Shown: positions 17,517 through 28,482, counted from the first letter of the stretch. The stretch is 53,174 nt of DNA from Nitrospirota bacterium (GCA_003235715.1 QJVM01000236.1:1-53174); one strand, 5' to 3'. Made by a program: numbers and translations. The notes: generated by a model not told the origin, from the letters alone.

Positions 17517-19715
17517 CTAAATCATCGGGTCCATGGAGAGCGCCGGATGCCCAACCGAACTCAAAAACTCGAGCAGTTTCTCGGAATCCTGCGCAATGGT
17601 TTCGTCCGCGATCTTGTCGAGAAGATCCGGCACACCTTCCTGTGCCGCTCTTTCTTCAAGTGCTTCCTTCAGGCTCTCCTTGAGCGCCTTGGTCATCCAA
17701 ACCACCCGTTTAAAGCCTCCGTCGCCAAACAGGAATTTCCTGCTCGTAATAAAGTTTCTGCCGATGCCCATGAATCCGGGAGTCTGCAGGCCTCCGCCGA
17801 CGGTGCCGGCAAGGGTGGAGAACTTCATGCCGATGGGTGTCATTTCCGCGTGCCCCCGGTTAACCAGCATGACTCCGTTGGCTTCCGGAAGGATGGCACA
17901 GATCACCTCAAAACATCCGCATGAAGTCATGGGATTGTCCATGATGGTGTAGGCGTTCATGGTGGCCACGGCCCCGCCGGTGGACTGGCTGAGGTAGTCA
18001 TCGACACCGCTCCAGCGTCCCTTCTGTGCATCAAGTACATCCCCCTTAACGATGGGCTGGTTGCCGCCCGTGGGGTCGATTTCGTACGCGGCCTTACCGT
18101 CCAGCCAGTTGTAAGCGCCGCAGAGACCGAGCCGCTCCGGCGTGATCACGCAGGCGTGGCTTGGCGCGAAAGACTGACAAAGCAGGCAGGAGTAAAAGGT
18201 ATCCACGGATTCATCGGTAAGGCTTCCCACGCGGGCATCCCTCTCCTTGTACGAGGCGCGAGCCTCCTCCTGTACGCGCGTCACATCCTCTTCATCCACG
18301 AACAGGGTGACCTGAACCTTGTCGACGATAGCCTTGAAACGGCTTCGGGTCATGGCGGTCTGAATAACTCCGAGGTGTTCCAGGGTGAAGCCGTCTTTCT
18401 TGGCATTGATGCTGATCCGGACCCAGTTGATGTCTCGCTGGCCCATATGCCATATGCCCTGGGCTTCATTGATGTTATGGTGGATCTTCCGTTCAATTAC
18501 GGATTCGAAGTCCTTCTGCATCTTGCGGCCGGCCACTTCGATGAGGATGCCCAGAGGCATCTTGCCCCCGGCCTCGAAACGCTTTTCCCAGTCCTTTCCC
18601 ACCACGATGACCTTGCCGTCCTCGATATCTTCGAGTTCCCTCATCCGGACCCATTCGAAAGCGGGCGTGCGCTGCCCGCCAAATTCGATAAACATGTCTT
18701 CCTTGCGGATGCGTTCGCCTTCAAAGGCCGGTCCGTAGGCCACCGGGATGGGCGGCTTCTCCACCGTGATCTTCAGGCCGCGGACCTCGATGCCCTTCTG
18801 GACAATCTTGTCGTGGTCGAATTCCTTGTCCACTTCTTCATACGTGCAGACGCCTGTCGGATGGATAACCGGAACGTCGGTATCGCAAACGGCAGGGAAG
18901 CCCATGTTGATGGCTCCGGCGCCGGTGGCCCATTTCATGTCGTCCATCGGACCCAGGGCCAGCGCGAAGGCAAACACCCGGTCCTTTTCATATTTCAAAA
19001 TGTTTCTGAAATCGCCCGGCTTCATCCCACCGAAGATCATGGCTGCGCGAACAGCCCAGTCCAGCGCGTACAGGGTGTGTTCGGTCAGGGGCCCGAGGGG
19101 AACAATACGCGTATCCCAACCCAGCTGGATCCCCCGCCGGAGAAGCTGTTTGGTTACGGATTCTCCGTTGGATTCTCCGGAAAGGAAGGTCAGGATGTTT
19201 TTCTCCTGAAGCTCCTTGACGATCTTCTCCGCAATCTCATCGGTCGGGGCCGCCCCAATGATGGCCGCGAAGCCGGGCATGGTCCCGTCCACGAGCTGGA
19301 TTCCAAGGTTGCGCTGGATGGTGTCGGTAATGTAACCGTTGTAGGTCAAATTGAGTTCAGGGTCGTGAACCGGTTCCTGCCCGGCGATATAACGAAGCGC
19401 CAGCCACACTTCCTGGGCAAACAGCGTAGCCATGCCGCCGTCCAGGGCCTCCCCCAGGTATGGAACCCAAAGCTGGTCGGCCGGTTCCTCGGAAAGGAGT
19501 TCCCGGGCGAAGCGAAGGCCTTCCCGCATCTGGCCCAGGGTCCGGATGTCGTACCCCGTCATCGCCTGGATCATCGGAAGACCGAAAGCCGTATCCGGGA
19601 ACTCGAATTTGAGATCCTCGCCCTTCTCGGCGATCGTATTCTCCAGAAGGTCCTCGGCGCGCTTGACCATTTCGTTGGACGCCCGGATGACGGCGGATGC
19701 AATGATTTTGGACAT
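17517..19715 (-). CDS. acsB: Acetyl-CoA synthase (CODH/ACS alpha subunit)
   Basis: The 732-residue length matches the bacterial enzyme. The A-cluster Cys are visible: CLLCQ near residue 509, followed by SHACVITPERLGLCGAYNW, and the TSCGCFE motif near 595-598, whose Cys-Gly-Cys binds the distal nickel. The enzyme combines a methyl group from the corrinoid protein, CO and CoA into acetyl-CoA in the Wood-Ljungdahl pathway; some organisms run it in reverse. ATG 19715 has AGGAGGA 8 bases upstream. It stands alone here: no acsA, acsC, acsD or acsE gene is in the window, so the rest of the complex must be elsewhere. It has a candidate promoter at 19917-19946 and its own terminator. Confidence 0.97.
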   Translation of the reverse strand: MSKIIASAVIRASNEMVKRAEDLLENTIAEKGEDLKFEFPDTAFGLPMIQAMTGYDIRTLGQMREGLRFARELLSEEPADQLWVPYLGEALDGGMATLFAQEVWLALRYIAGQEPVHDPELNLTYNGYITDTIQRNLGIQLVDGTMPGFAAIIGAAPTDEIAEKIVKELQEKNILTFLSGESNGESVTKQLLRRGIQLGWDTRIVPLGPLTEHTLYALDWAVRAAMIFGGMKPGDFRNILKYEKDRVFAFALALGPMDDMKWATGAGAINMGFPAVCDTDVPVIHPTGVCTYEEVDKEFDHDKIVQKGIEVRGLKITVEKPPIPVAYGPAFEGERIRKEDMFIEFGGQRTPAFEWVRMRELEDIEDGKVIVVGKDWEKRFEAGGKMPLGILIEVAGRKMQKDFESVIERKIHHNINEAQGIWHMGQRDINWVRISINAKKDGFTLEHLGVIQTAMTRSRFKAIVDKVQVTLFVDEEDVTRVQEEARASYKERDARVGSLTDESVDTFYSCLLCQSFAPSHACVITPERLGLCGAYNWLDGKAAYEIDPTGGNQPIVKGDVLDAQKGRWSGVDDYLSQSTGGAVATMNAYTIMDNPMTSCGCFEVICAILPEANGVMLVNRGHAEMTPIGMKFSTLAGTVGGGLQTPGFMGIGRNFITSRKFLFGDGGFKRVVWMTKALKESLKEALEERAAQEGVPDLLDKIADETIAQDSEKLLEFLSSVGHPALSMDPMI

Positions 19716-19742
19716 CGGGTAAATCCTCCTCGTTAAGGGTAA

Positions 19743-21131
<1,389 letters not shown>

Positions 21132-21794
21132 GTGAAATTGCCGCTGGCACCCGAAGGCTGGCCGTTTGTTCTGGCCTTTGCCCTGCTTGGGGTTCTGACC
21201 GCGGGACTGGTCCGGCCCTGGTTGTCGGTATTTCCGTTTCTGCTGATGGCCTTCATGGTCTTTTTCTTTCGGGATCCGGAAAGAACGGTACCGCCTGGGC
21301 CGGACACCGCGGTTTCAGCAGCGGACGGCCGGGTGATTAGTGTAAAGAGGGTCATGGAGGACGAGTACCTTCACCGGGAGATGACGAGGGTCTCGGTCTT
21401 TATGTCCCCCATGAATGTCCACGTGAACCGGGCTCCGTTGGCGGGCCGCGTGGAGAAGGTGGTCCACACCCCCGGGCGTTTCATGGCGGCCTATCGTGAC
21501 GAGGCCTCCATGGAGAATGAGCACCTCGACATGATTCTCACCGGAGAGGCCGGACCGATCCTGGTGAGGCAGGTGGCGGGTTTTCTGGCCCGAAGGGCGG
21601 TTTGCCGGGTGGGTCCGGGGGATTCGCTCTCCAAAGGGGAACGCTACGGGGTGATCAAGTTTGGTTCCCGACTGGATGTCTATCTTCCTCCTGACACGGA
21701 AATCCTTGTTCATAAAGACCAACGGGTCTATGCGGGCGAGACCGTTCTTGGGCGGCTCCCGGGTGCCGGCTCGGCCTCTGAGGGCAGCCTGTGA
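21132..21794 (+). CDS. psd: Phosphatidylserine decarboxylase
   Basis: This 220-residue protein is the short form of Psd. The internal Gly-Ser cleavage site that makes the pyruvoyl group is in IKFGSRLDVYLP. Two N-terminal hydrophobic segments (about 8-38) anchor it, and FMSPMNVHVNRAP is the family motif. The enzyme converts phosphatidylserine to phosphatidylethanolamine. The GTG start follows the ilvC stop directly, and its end overlaps pssA by 4 bases. Confidence 0.94.
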   Translation: MKLPLAPEGWPFVLAFALLGVLTAGLVRPWLSVFPFLLMAFMVFFFRDPERTVPPGPDTAVSAADGRVISVKRVMEDEYLHREMTRVSVFMSPMNVHVNRAPLAGRVEKVVHTPGRFMAAYRDEASMENEHLDMILTGEAGPILVRQVAGFLARRAVCRVGPGDSLSKGERYGVIKFGSRLDVYLPPDTEILVHKDQRVYAGETVLGRLPGAGSASEGSL

Positions 21795-22513
21795 AGAAGG
21801 GGGTTTATGTTCTTCCAAACGGTCTCACCCTGTGCGGAATGTTTCTCGGTTTCTATTCCGTTCTGGCCTCTTTCAGGGGAGAGTACACGGTGGCGGCGTG
21901 GGCCATCCTTGGTGCCGGAGTGTTTGACGGCCTGGATGGATGGGTGGCGCGTCTCACCAACACAACCTCGCGGTTTGGAATTCAGCTGGACTCCCTCTCT
22001 GACCTTGTGGCCTTCGGGGTGGCGCCCTCGGTTCTTTTTTTCAGCTGGAGCCTGAAAGATTTTGGACGCCTTGGGTGGGCTGCGGCCTTTCTGGTGATTG
22101 CGTGCGGAGCCCTTCGTCTGGCCCGGTTCAACGTACAGATGGATACGGCGGAAAGCAAGTCCTTTACGGGAATGCCCATCCCCAGTGCCGCCGGAATTCT
22201 TGCCACGACGGTCCTTTTTCATTTTGACGTGTTCGATGGAAGGCCGGAACGCAACATCCTGTTTCTTCTCCTGGCTTTCACGGTGGCGTACCTCATGGTG
22301 AGCACCATCCGTTATCACAGTGCGAAGGAAATCAACCTGAGACAGAGGAAGCCCTTCTGGATCCTTGTGCTTTTCGTTGCCCTTTTCGCCCTCGTGACCG
22401 TTAACCCGCCGGTTGTGCTTTTTCTTTTCGGTATGGTGTATATGGCCTCCGGTGTTGCCGAATACCTTTATCTGAAAGCCAAACAGAAGAAGAGGGCCAA
22501 GGCCAACGCATGA
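21791..22513 (+). CDS. pssA: CDP-diacylglycerol-serine O-phosphatidyltransferase
   Basis: The protein has 240 residues with about six to eight transmembrane helices. The CDP-alcohol phosphotransferase motif is DGLDGWVARLTNTTSRFGIQLDSLSD near residues 44-70, with the four conserved Asp in place. It makes phosphatidylserine, the substrate of the Psd encoded just before it. The GTG start overlaps psd, and the end overlaps leuA by 4 bases, so lipid and leucine genes are translationally linked. Confidence 0.95.
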   Translation: MKKGVYVLPNGLTLCGMFLGFYSVLASFRGEYTVAAWAILGAGVFDGLDGWVARLTNTTSRFGIQLDSLSDLVAFGVAPSVLFFSWSLKDFGRLGWAAAFLVIACGALRLARFNVQMDTAESKSFTGMPIPSAAGILATTVLFHFDVFDGRPERNILFLLLAFTVAYLMVSTIRYHSAKEINLRQRKPFWILVLFVALFALVTVNPPVVLFLFGMVYMASGVAEYLYLKAKQKKRAKANA

Positions 22514-24039
22514 GGACCATCCGTATCTTCGATACGACCCTGCGGGACGGGGAGCAGTCCCCGGGGGCGAGCATGAATGTGGACGAGAAGCTGCTGGTGG
22601 CCCGTCAGCTGGCCCGGCTCGGGGTGGACATCATCGAAGCGGGATTTGCCTTCAGTTCGAAGGGAGATTTTGAAGCAGTCCGAAGAATCGCAGAGGAAGT
22701 GGACGGGCCGGTCATCTGCAGCCTGGCACGGGCGCGGGAGGGAGATATTCGTGCGGCCTGGGACGCCTTGCGGAACGCTCCGCGCAAACGTATCCACACT
22801 TTTCATTCGACGTCGGACATCCATCTCCAATACCAGTACCGGATCAGCCGGGATGAAGCCCTCAAACGCTCCGTGGAAATGGTCCGTTTTGCCCGCTCCC
22901 TCGTGGACGATGTGGAGTTCTCTCCCATGGATGCCACTCGAACCGACGTGGATTTTCTTTGCGAGGTCACGCAGGCGGTCATCGAGGCGGGGGCGGGAAC
23001 GGTGAACATCCCCGATACCGTCGGGTACACGATTCCTGAAGAGTTCGGGCGCCTCTTCAAGACCCTGAGGACCCGGGTTTCGAATATCGATAAAGCCGTG
23101 CTTTCCATGCACTGCCATAACGATCTGGGGCTGGCGGTCTCGAATGCCCTTTCGGCGGTGCTGAATGGCGCCGGACAGGTGGAATGCACCATCAACGGAA
23201 TAGGGGAGCGGGCCGGGAACTGCTCCATGGAAGAAGTGGTCATGGCGCTCAGGACGCGGACGGACTTCTTCGAAGCCGATACGAATATCACTACGACCGA
23301 ATTCTTACGGACGAGCCGGCTGGTTTCCAAGATTACGGGGATTCCGGTACAACCGAACAAGGCGATTGTCGGGGATAACGCCTTTGCCCATGAAGCAGGC
23401 ATTCATACGGACGGACTCCTGAAGGAACGTACGACGTACGAGATCATCCGGCCCGAGAGTGTCGGATTCTCGCGGATTCACATCGTTCTGGGAAAACACT
23501 CAGGCCGTCACGCCTTCAAGTCCAGACTGGCCGAACTGGGGTATACCCTCTCGGACGAGGAGATCGACCGGGCCTTCGAGAGGTTCAAGGAGCTGGCGGA
23601 CCGGAAGAAGGAGGTCTATGACGAGGAGCTTGAGACACTGGTTTCCGACGGGGTTTCCCGGACAGGGCAGGTGTACCGGTTGGAGGACCTTTCGGTCAGC
23701 AGTGGCATGGGCCGCACTCCCGAGGCCCGGGTGCGGATATTGACCCCTTCCGGGCCAGAGGAGAAAAAGGCCACCGGGGACGGGCCGGTGGACGCTGCGT
23801 ACCGGGCGATCGCGGAGATTACGAAAACCCAAAGCAAACTTCAGAAGTTTGAGGTCAAGGCCATAACGGGCGGGACCGATGCGCTCGGAGAGGTGACCGT
23901 GGTGCTTGAACAGGGAGAGGTCACGGCACGTGGCCATGGCGCCGATACGGACATCATTGTGGCCGCGGCCAAGGCCTACCTTTCCGCCATCAACCGATTG
24001 AGGGCCACGGCCGGCGAATCCGGAACCGGAATGCCCTGA
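22510..24039 (+). CDS. leuA: 2-isopropylmalate synthase
   Basis: The protein has 509 residues. The TIM barrel begins with IFDTTLRDGEQSPGASM and has the metal-binding HxH near 203-205 (SMHCHNDLGLAVSNAL). Later segments are GIHTDGLLK and LGKHSGRHAF. The C-terminal LeuA dimer/allosteric domain (about 390-500) binds leucine in homologues. It condenses acetyl-CoA with 2-ketoisovalerate, the first step of leucine synthesis. Its ATG overlaps pssA by 4 bases. CimA, encoded near 34836, is the paralogous enzyme for citramalate. Confidence 0.96.
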   Translation: MRTIRIFDTTLRDGEQSPGASMNVDEKLLVARQLARLGVDIIEAGFAFSSKGDFEAVRRIAEEVDGPVICSLARAREGDIRAAWDALRNAPRKRIHTFHSTSDIHLQYQYRISRDEALKRSVEMVRFARSLVDDVEFSPMDATRTDVDFLCEVTQAVIEAGAGTVNIPDTVGYTIPEEFGRLFKTLRTRVSNIDKAVLSMHCHNDLGLAVSNALSAVLNGAGQVECTINGIGERAGNCSMEEVVMALRTRTDFFEADTNITTTEFLRTSRLVSKITGIPVQPNKAIVGDNAFAHEAGIHTDGLLKERTTYEIIRPESVGFSRIHIVLGKHSGRHAFKSRLAELGYTLSDEEIDRAFERFKELADRKKEVYDEELETLVSDGVSRTGQVYRLEDLSVSSGMGRTPEARVRILTPSGPEEKKATGDGPVDAAYRAIAEITKTQSKLQKFEVKAITGGTDALGEVTVVLEQGEVTARGHGADTDIIVAAAKAYLSAINRLRATAGESGTGMP

Positions 24040-24102
24040 TATCCGGCTCCGGTCGTGGTCCGCCGGGAACCCCTTCCGAAACCCTCCCGGGGGTTCGGCG
24101 TG

Positions 24103-24131
24103 TTGATACCAGGGGAGTGGCTATGTCTAAA
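24103..24131 (+). promoter_or_regulatory. Candidate internal promoter before leuC
   Basis: TTGATA (24103-24108) and TCTAAA (24126-24131) are separated by 17 bases in the 145-base leuA-leuC gap. An inverted GAACCCC/GGGGTTC pair lies just upstream, but has no T-run after it. Confidence 0.35.
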
Positions 24132-24184
24132 ATATCTACTGAAGGATAGCTGCGGAGAACATGTGAAAAGGGGCTCACGCTTTC

Positions 24185-25465
24185 ATGGCCTTAACGCTCG
24201 TTGAAAAGATATTCAATTCTCATCTCCGGGACGAACCCTTTCCCGGGACCAAGGTGCTGGACCTGGATGTGGTCATGTGCCACGAAATCACTACGCCCAT
24301 CGCGATCAACGACTTGATGGCTCGTGGGCTGGACCGGGTGTTTGACGCCTCGAAGATCAAGGTTGTCATCGATCACGTGACTCCGGCCAAGGATTCGAAG
24401 ACGGCGCAACAGGCAAAAATCCTGAGGGATTGGGCGCGCCGGCAACGCATTCATGATTTCTTTGATGTAGGGCGCAACGGCGTCTGCCATGCCCTGTTTC
24501 CGGAGAAGGGTTTTATTCGGCCGGGTTTCACCGTCATTATGGGGGACTCCCATACGTGTACTCATGGCGCCTTTGGCGCCTTTGCCGCGGGCGTTGGAAC
24601 TACGGACCTTGAGGTCGGCCTCCTGAAGGGCGTTTGTGCCTTTCGCGAGCCCCGGACCCTGCGTATTCATGTTTCGGGAACCCTGCCGGAACATACCTAT
24701 GCCAAGGATGTCATCCTGAAGGTGATTCAGACCCTGACCGTGAATGGGGCGACCGATCGTGTTATCGAATTCGGCGGACCGGTCGTTGAGGCCATGTCCA
24801 TGGAGAGCCGGATGACCCTGTGCAACATGGCGGTTGAGGCCGGGGGAACCTCGGGAGTTTGTATGCCGGACATGACCACGGTGAAATACCTCTGGCCCTT
24901 CGTCGAAAAGGAGTATGAGAGTCCGGAAGCGGCCCTGCAGGATTTCAGCCAATGGCGCTCAGATGAGGGATGCCGCTACGAGCAGGAACTGCAGATCGAC
25001 GTTACGGATCTGGAACCCATGGTGACCGATGACTTCAAACCCGATCAGGTCAGGCCTGTCTCTGAAATGGAAGGACGCCCGGTGGATCAGGTCTATATCG
25101 GGTCCTGCACCAACGGACGTCTCGAAGACCTGCGGGTGGCCGCGAAGTTCCTGGAAGGCCAGACCATTGCCCCTTCGGTTAGAGGCATTCTCTCACCGGC
25201 CACCCCCAAGATTTTCCGTGATGCAGAGGACGAGGGACTGATTCGCATCTTCCTGGATTCGGGATTCTGCGTGACCAACCCCACCTGCGGGGCCTGCCTG
25301 GGCATGAGCAACGGCGTTCTTGCTCCGGGGGAGGTGTGCGCGGCAACCACGAACCGGAATTTCAACGGCCGCATGGGAAAAGGGGGCATGGTGCACCTCA
25401 TGAGTCCGGCCACGGCGGCCGCGACGGCCCTGCGCGGCGTGATCACTGATCCGCGTAAACTCTGA
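24185..25465 (+). CDS. leuC: 3-isopropylmalate dehydratase, large subunit
   Basis: The 426-residue length fits the LeuC2/archaeal-type subunit rather than the 465-residue enterobacterial form. Substrate and cluster motifs are GDSHTCTHGAFGAFA near 120-134 and the [4Fe-4S] ligands in YIGSCTNGR and NPTCGACLG. With LeuD it interconverts 2- and 3-isopropylmalate. A candidate promoter lies in the 145-base gap upstream. Confidence 0.96.
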   Translation: MALTLVEKIFNSHLRDEPFPGTKVLDLDVVMCHEITTPIAINDLMARGLDRVFDASKIKVVIDHVTPAKDSKTAQQAKILRDWARRQRIHDFFDVGRNGVCHALFPEKGFIRPGFTVIMGDSHTCTHGAFGAFAAGVGTTDLEVGLLKGVCAFREPRTLRIHVSGTLPEHTYAKDVILKVIQTLTVNGATDRVIEFGGPVVEAMSMESRMTLCNMAVEAGGTSGVCMPDMTTVKYLWPFVEKEYESPEAALQDFSQWRSDEGCRYEQELQIDVTDLEPMVTDDFKPDQVRPVSEMEGRPVDQVYIGSCTNGRLEDLRVAAKFLEGQTIAPSVRGILSPATPKIFRDAEDEGLIRIFLDSGFCVTNPTCGACLGMSNGVLAPGEVCAATTNRNFNGRMGKGGMVHLMSPATAAATALRGVITDPRKL

Positions 25466-25519
25466 AACCTACGGCTCTTCGGAACAGGGGAGACATCTTT
25501 AGCAGGAAAGGATTTAGGG

Positions 25520-26044
25520 ATGAAATCTTTTGGCGGCCCGGTTCTGTTTCTGGACCGAACCGATATCAATACGGATGAAATCATTCCGGCCCGTTACCTG
25601 ACGGAGATTTCCAGGGAGGCCCTGGGCCCGCATCTGCTCGAGGACTTGAAGCTCGAGGGCTTCGATCCAAAGGGGGACGCCATTCGAAACGCCCGGGTGA
25701 TCGTAGCCCGCCGGAATTTCGGGTGCGGGTCATCGAGGGAACACGCGCCCTGGGCTCTCGAGGCCAACGGCATCACGGCGGTCATCGCACCGAGTTTCGC
25801 CAGGATTTTCAGGCAGAACATGTTCAACGGAGGGCTCCTGGCCCTGGAACTTCCCGAGACGGCCGTAGACCTTCTCTTTCAGTTCCGGAAAGAACAGGCG
25901 GAGATATCGTTTGATCTTGAGGGGCAACGCCTCACCATCGCGGCGGGCGGGCATCAGGAGGAAATTGCTTTCTCGCTTGCCGGTTTTGACCGCACCTTGG
26001 TGGAGGCGGAAGGTTGGTTGGGATTTGCCGCCGCCCGTTATTGA
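25520..26044 (+). CDS. leuD: 3-isopropylmalate dehydratase, small subunit
   Basis: The 174-residue protein carries the LeuD swivel motif RRNFGCGSSREHAPWAL and an N-terminal DINTDEIIPARYL. It is the partner of LeuC, 54 bases downstream of it. Its TGA overlaps an ATG for a small Cys-rich ORF (TGATG at 26042-26046). leuB and asd, which often follow leuD in related operons, are absent here. Confidence 0.96.
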   Translation: MKSFGGPVLFLDRTDINTDEIIPARYLTEISREALGPHLLEDLKLEGFDPKGDAIRNARVIVARRNFGCGSSREHAPWALEANGITAVIAPSFARIFRQNMFNGGLLALELPETAVDLLFQFRKEQAEISFDLEGQRLTIAAGGHQEEIAFSLAGFDRTLVEAEGWLGFAAARY

Positions 26045-26289
26045 TGGTGGGGCAGGGTTTCCCAAAGGAAGGAGAGGGTTCAAATTCTCCGCGGCTGCGG
26101 GAAGATATCTGCTCCGGTTGTGTTTACGCATCGGAACAGATAGACCCTGAGGAGTTTGCGTCCGAAGGCGCGTGCGGTCTCGGTTGCACGCCGGGGGATG
26201 AACTCTGCGTGGAGATGAGAACGCGTGACTGCAGCCTGCGAAGGAAGCCTGTTGCGCCGTTAGGGCCCGGCAGGTGTTCCGGGCCCTGA
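26044..26289 (+). CDS. Small Cys-rich protein of unknown function
   Basis: An 81-residue ORF begins at the ATG that overlaps the leuD stop by one base. It has seven Cys, with pairs DICSGC and ACGLGC followed by single Cys at ELC, RDC and RC, which could bind metal or an Fe-S cluster. The sequence is acidic in the middle and basic near the end. No family is recognised. Its last 30 bases overlap the convergent DUF4388 gene. Coupling to leuD supports expression, but the lack of recognisable homology leaves open that it is a chance frame. Confidence 0.4.
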   Translation: MVGQGFPKEGEGSNSPRLREDICSGCVYASEQIDPEEFASEGACGLGCTPGDELCVEMRTRDCSLRRKPVAPLGPGRCSGP

Positions 26290-26820
26290 ATCGAACGATA
26301 CATCCGACCCGACAGCCTTTCCGTAACGGTCGGCCTCATCCAGCTTCCGGAGGGAGTCCAGTATGAGGTGGCCGCTGCCCAGCCGCACGGGGCCTCCCCG
26401 AATCAGGCCGGGAATGGGTCCCCCTACCATGAATCTTCCTTTTCCGGACCCGATGACACCGACGAGAATGGTTTCGGCCAGACCGGCCAGGCTGTTCGTG
26501 AGTGTTTCGAGCGTGGCCAGGCGGGAGTCAATCAGATACTGGGTGAAGCATACGCCAAGCTTGCGGCTCTCCAGGAGGGCCGTCTTCATGGCGCCAGCTT
26601 CAAGCTGTCCCACCCGGGTCAGGTATTCGCCGAATCGCTCCTGGGCATGGTCGGACGAACAGAAAATGATCTGGCCATTCTCGAAGTAGAAAGATCTTGT
26701 GGCCGATGCGTCGTCAATGCCGGTAACAGAGAGAATACAGGACTTGCGAACCTGTTCGATCCACTGGAGCAGGTCGGGCAAGGGCATGAACGTCAGGTCT
26801 CCTTCAAGGTAAATGTTCAT
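26260..26820 (-). CDS. DUF4388 (PatA N-terminal-like) protein
   Basis: The protein has 186 residues. The first 100 match the DUF4388/PatA-N pattern: LEGDLTFMPLPDLLQWIEQVRKSCILSV, then FYFENGQIIFCSS and FGEYLTRVGQL. Proteins of this type are signalling scaffolds in bacteria with complex regulation, often fused to receiver domains; here the domain stands alone. It has no REC or output domain. It converges on the leu operon and is divergent from hom. Confidence 0.75.
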   Translation of the reverse strand: MNIYLEGDLTFMPLPDLLQWIEQVRKSCILSVTGIDDASATRSFYFENGQIIFCSSDHAQERFGEYLTRVGQLEAGAMKTALLESRKLGVCFTQYLIDSRLATLETLTNSLAGLAETILVGVIGSGKGRFMVGGPIPGLIRGGPVRLGSGHLILDSLRKLDEADRYGKAVGSDVSFDSGPGTPAGP

Positions 26821-27168
26821 GTTTGGATACGGGAACTCGGCCTGGTCTTTAGAGGGCCATTTGCCGCTCCTCGCAGGAAGGACAATGGCCGGGGGTCGGC
26901 GTGGGGAGGGAAGCGCCTTCCTTTATGCCCTCTGTTCCGGACATTGGTCATGGACATGTAACCCGTTGCTTTCGCATAATAATAACCCGCCGAATAGGCA
27001 GGGGAAGGGGCAGGCTGGGGCCCTATTATACGGAATTGCCTCTCGGTCGTCGAATTCTGTTGTCATTCAGGGACGTGACTTGGAAGAATCCTCAATGACC
27101 GTACGGTTTCGACTGCGCGAGGGCTATCAAACGGACCTGATATTCCAGGGGCAAGGAGAAAGAGCGTA
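26821..27168. other. Divergent intergenic region before hom (348 bases)
   Basis: The gap separates divergent DUF4388 and hom. A TATTAT hexamer (27024-27029) is a possible -10 but has no matching -35. An imperfect inverted repeat, GTCATT (27062-27067) with AATGAC (27094-27099), could be an operator. No SAM riboswitch or T-box was recognised. Confidence 0.4.
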
Positions 27169-28482
27169 TTGAAGAGAAACATCGTAAACATCGGTATCGT
27201 GGGATTTGGTACGGTCGGGTCTGGGCTGGTCTCGATCCTTCTTGACCCGAAAAGCGAACTTTCGAAGAAGCTGGGTTTCGACCTTCGCATCAAACGGATT
27301 GCAGACAAGGACACTACACGGGACAGAGGCATCACGCTTCCTCCCGGGCTTCTGACCCATGACGTCTCAACCATCGTGGAGGACCCCGAGATCGACATTG
27401 TTGTCGAACTCGTGGGCGGGACAACGTTTGCCAAGGACATCATCCTGAAGGCGATCAAGGCCGGAAAGCAGGTCGTGACTGCCAATAAAGCGCTTCTGGC
27501 CCTGGAGGGCAATGAGGTCTTCGAGGCGGCCGGGAAGATGGGCGTGGACGTTGGGTTTGAGGCTTCAGTGGCGGGGGGGATTCCTATCATCAAAGTGATG
27601 AAGGAAGGGCTCGTGGCCAACCGGATTCAGTCCGTTTACGGGATTATCAACGGAACGGCGAATTTTATCCTCTCCAAAATGACGGAGGAAGGGGCCTCCT
27701 TCAACGATGTGCTGGCTGAAGCTCAGCGTTTGGGCTATGCCGAGGCCGACCCGACCTTTGATGTGGAGGGAGTGGACTCGGCCCACAAGTTGGCGATCCT
27801 GGCCAGTCTCGCCTTTGGGATCCCGCTTTCATACCATTCCCAGTACGTGGAAGGCATTTCGCGGATCACGCCGCTCGACATCGCGTTTGCTTCAGAGTTC
27901 GGATACAAGATCAAGTTGCTTGGAATAGCCAAGAGCGACGGTCATGAGGTCGAATTGCGCGTGCATCCGACGATGTTGCCCAGGGACCAGATGCTGGCCA
28001 AGGTCGACGGTGTGTTCAATGCCCTTTACATAGAGAGCGATGCGGTTGGCCCGACGATGTACTATGGTCGAGGGGCCGGGGCCCGACCGACGGGAAGCGC
28101 TGTTCTGGCGGACATCGTGGATATTGCCCGGAATCTGAGGCATGGCATCACCGCCCGCGTTCCCGCCTTCGGCCGACCGGCCAACGAGCCCTTTAAGGTT
28201 CGGAAGATGAGCGACGTTACCTCCTGTTACTATTTCAGGTTCTCGGTACACGATAAACCCGGGGTGTTGAGCAAGATATCGGGAGTCCTGGGCCAACACG
28301 ACATCAGTATTGAGTCCGTTATCCAGAAAGGCCGGAAGGAAGGCGGTTCGGTGCCTCTGGTGATCCTGACCCACGAGGCGGTCGAGCACAATGTGAAAAC
28401 GGCCCTTGAGGAGATCAGGAGATTGTCGGTGGTCGAGGCCGACGCCATGATGATTCGTGTGGAAGGAGCCAACGGGCGCTGA
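27169..28482 (+). CDS. hom: Homoserine dehydrogenase
   Basis: The protein has 437 residues. The NAD(P) fold GIVGFGTVGSGL (about 8-19) is followed by VTANKALLA, GYAEADPTFDVEGVDSAHKLAIL and RGAGARPTGSAV. A C-terminal ACT domain (about 350-430) probably senses threonine. The enzyme reduces aspartate semialdehyde to homoserine. The TTG start at 27169 has AAGGAG (27153-27158) 10 bases upstream. It heads the aspartate-family block, and the sulfur-carrier genes follow. Confidence 0.96.
   Translation: MKRNIVNIGIVGFGTVGSGLVSILLDPKSELSKKLGFDLRIKRIADKDTTRDRGITLPPGLLTHDVSTIVEDPEIDIVVELVGGTTFAKDIILKAIKAGKQVVTANKALLALEGNEVFEAAGKMGVDVGFEASVAGGIPIIKVMKEGLVANRIQSVYGIINGTANFILSKMTEEGASFNDVLAEAQRLGYAEADPTFDVEGVDSAHKLAILASLAFGIPLSYHSQYVEGISRITPLDIAFASEFGYKIKLLGIAKSDGHEVELRVHPTMLPRDQMLAKVDGVFNALYIESDAVGPTMYYGRGAGARPTGSAVLADIVDIARNLRHGITARVPAFGRPANEPFKVRKMSDVTSCYYFRFSVHDKPGVLSKISGVLGQHDISIESVIQKGRKEGGSVPLVILTHEAVEHNVKTALEEIRRLSVVEADAMMIRVEGANGR

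Noticed and set aside
18156-19736. A 526-residue plus-strand open frame antisense to acsB
   Set aside because: acsB on the other strand has all the expected catalytic residues; the plus frame has no domain.
24121-24150. A leader-peptide-like mini ORF (ATG to TAG, 8 codons) before leuC
   Set aside because: It has no Leu codons and no following attenuator hairpin pair, so it does not look like a leucine leader.
26044-26110. A tRNA-like T-arm (GGTTCAAAT) after leuD
   Set aside because: The flanking stem pairs poorly, and no acceptor or anticodon arms with proper spacing could be built.
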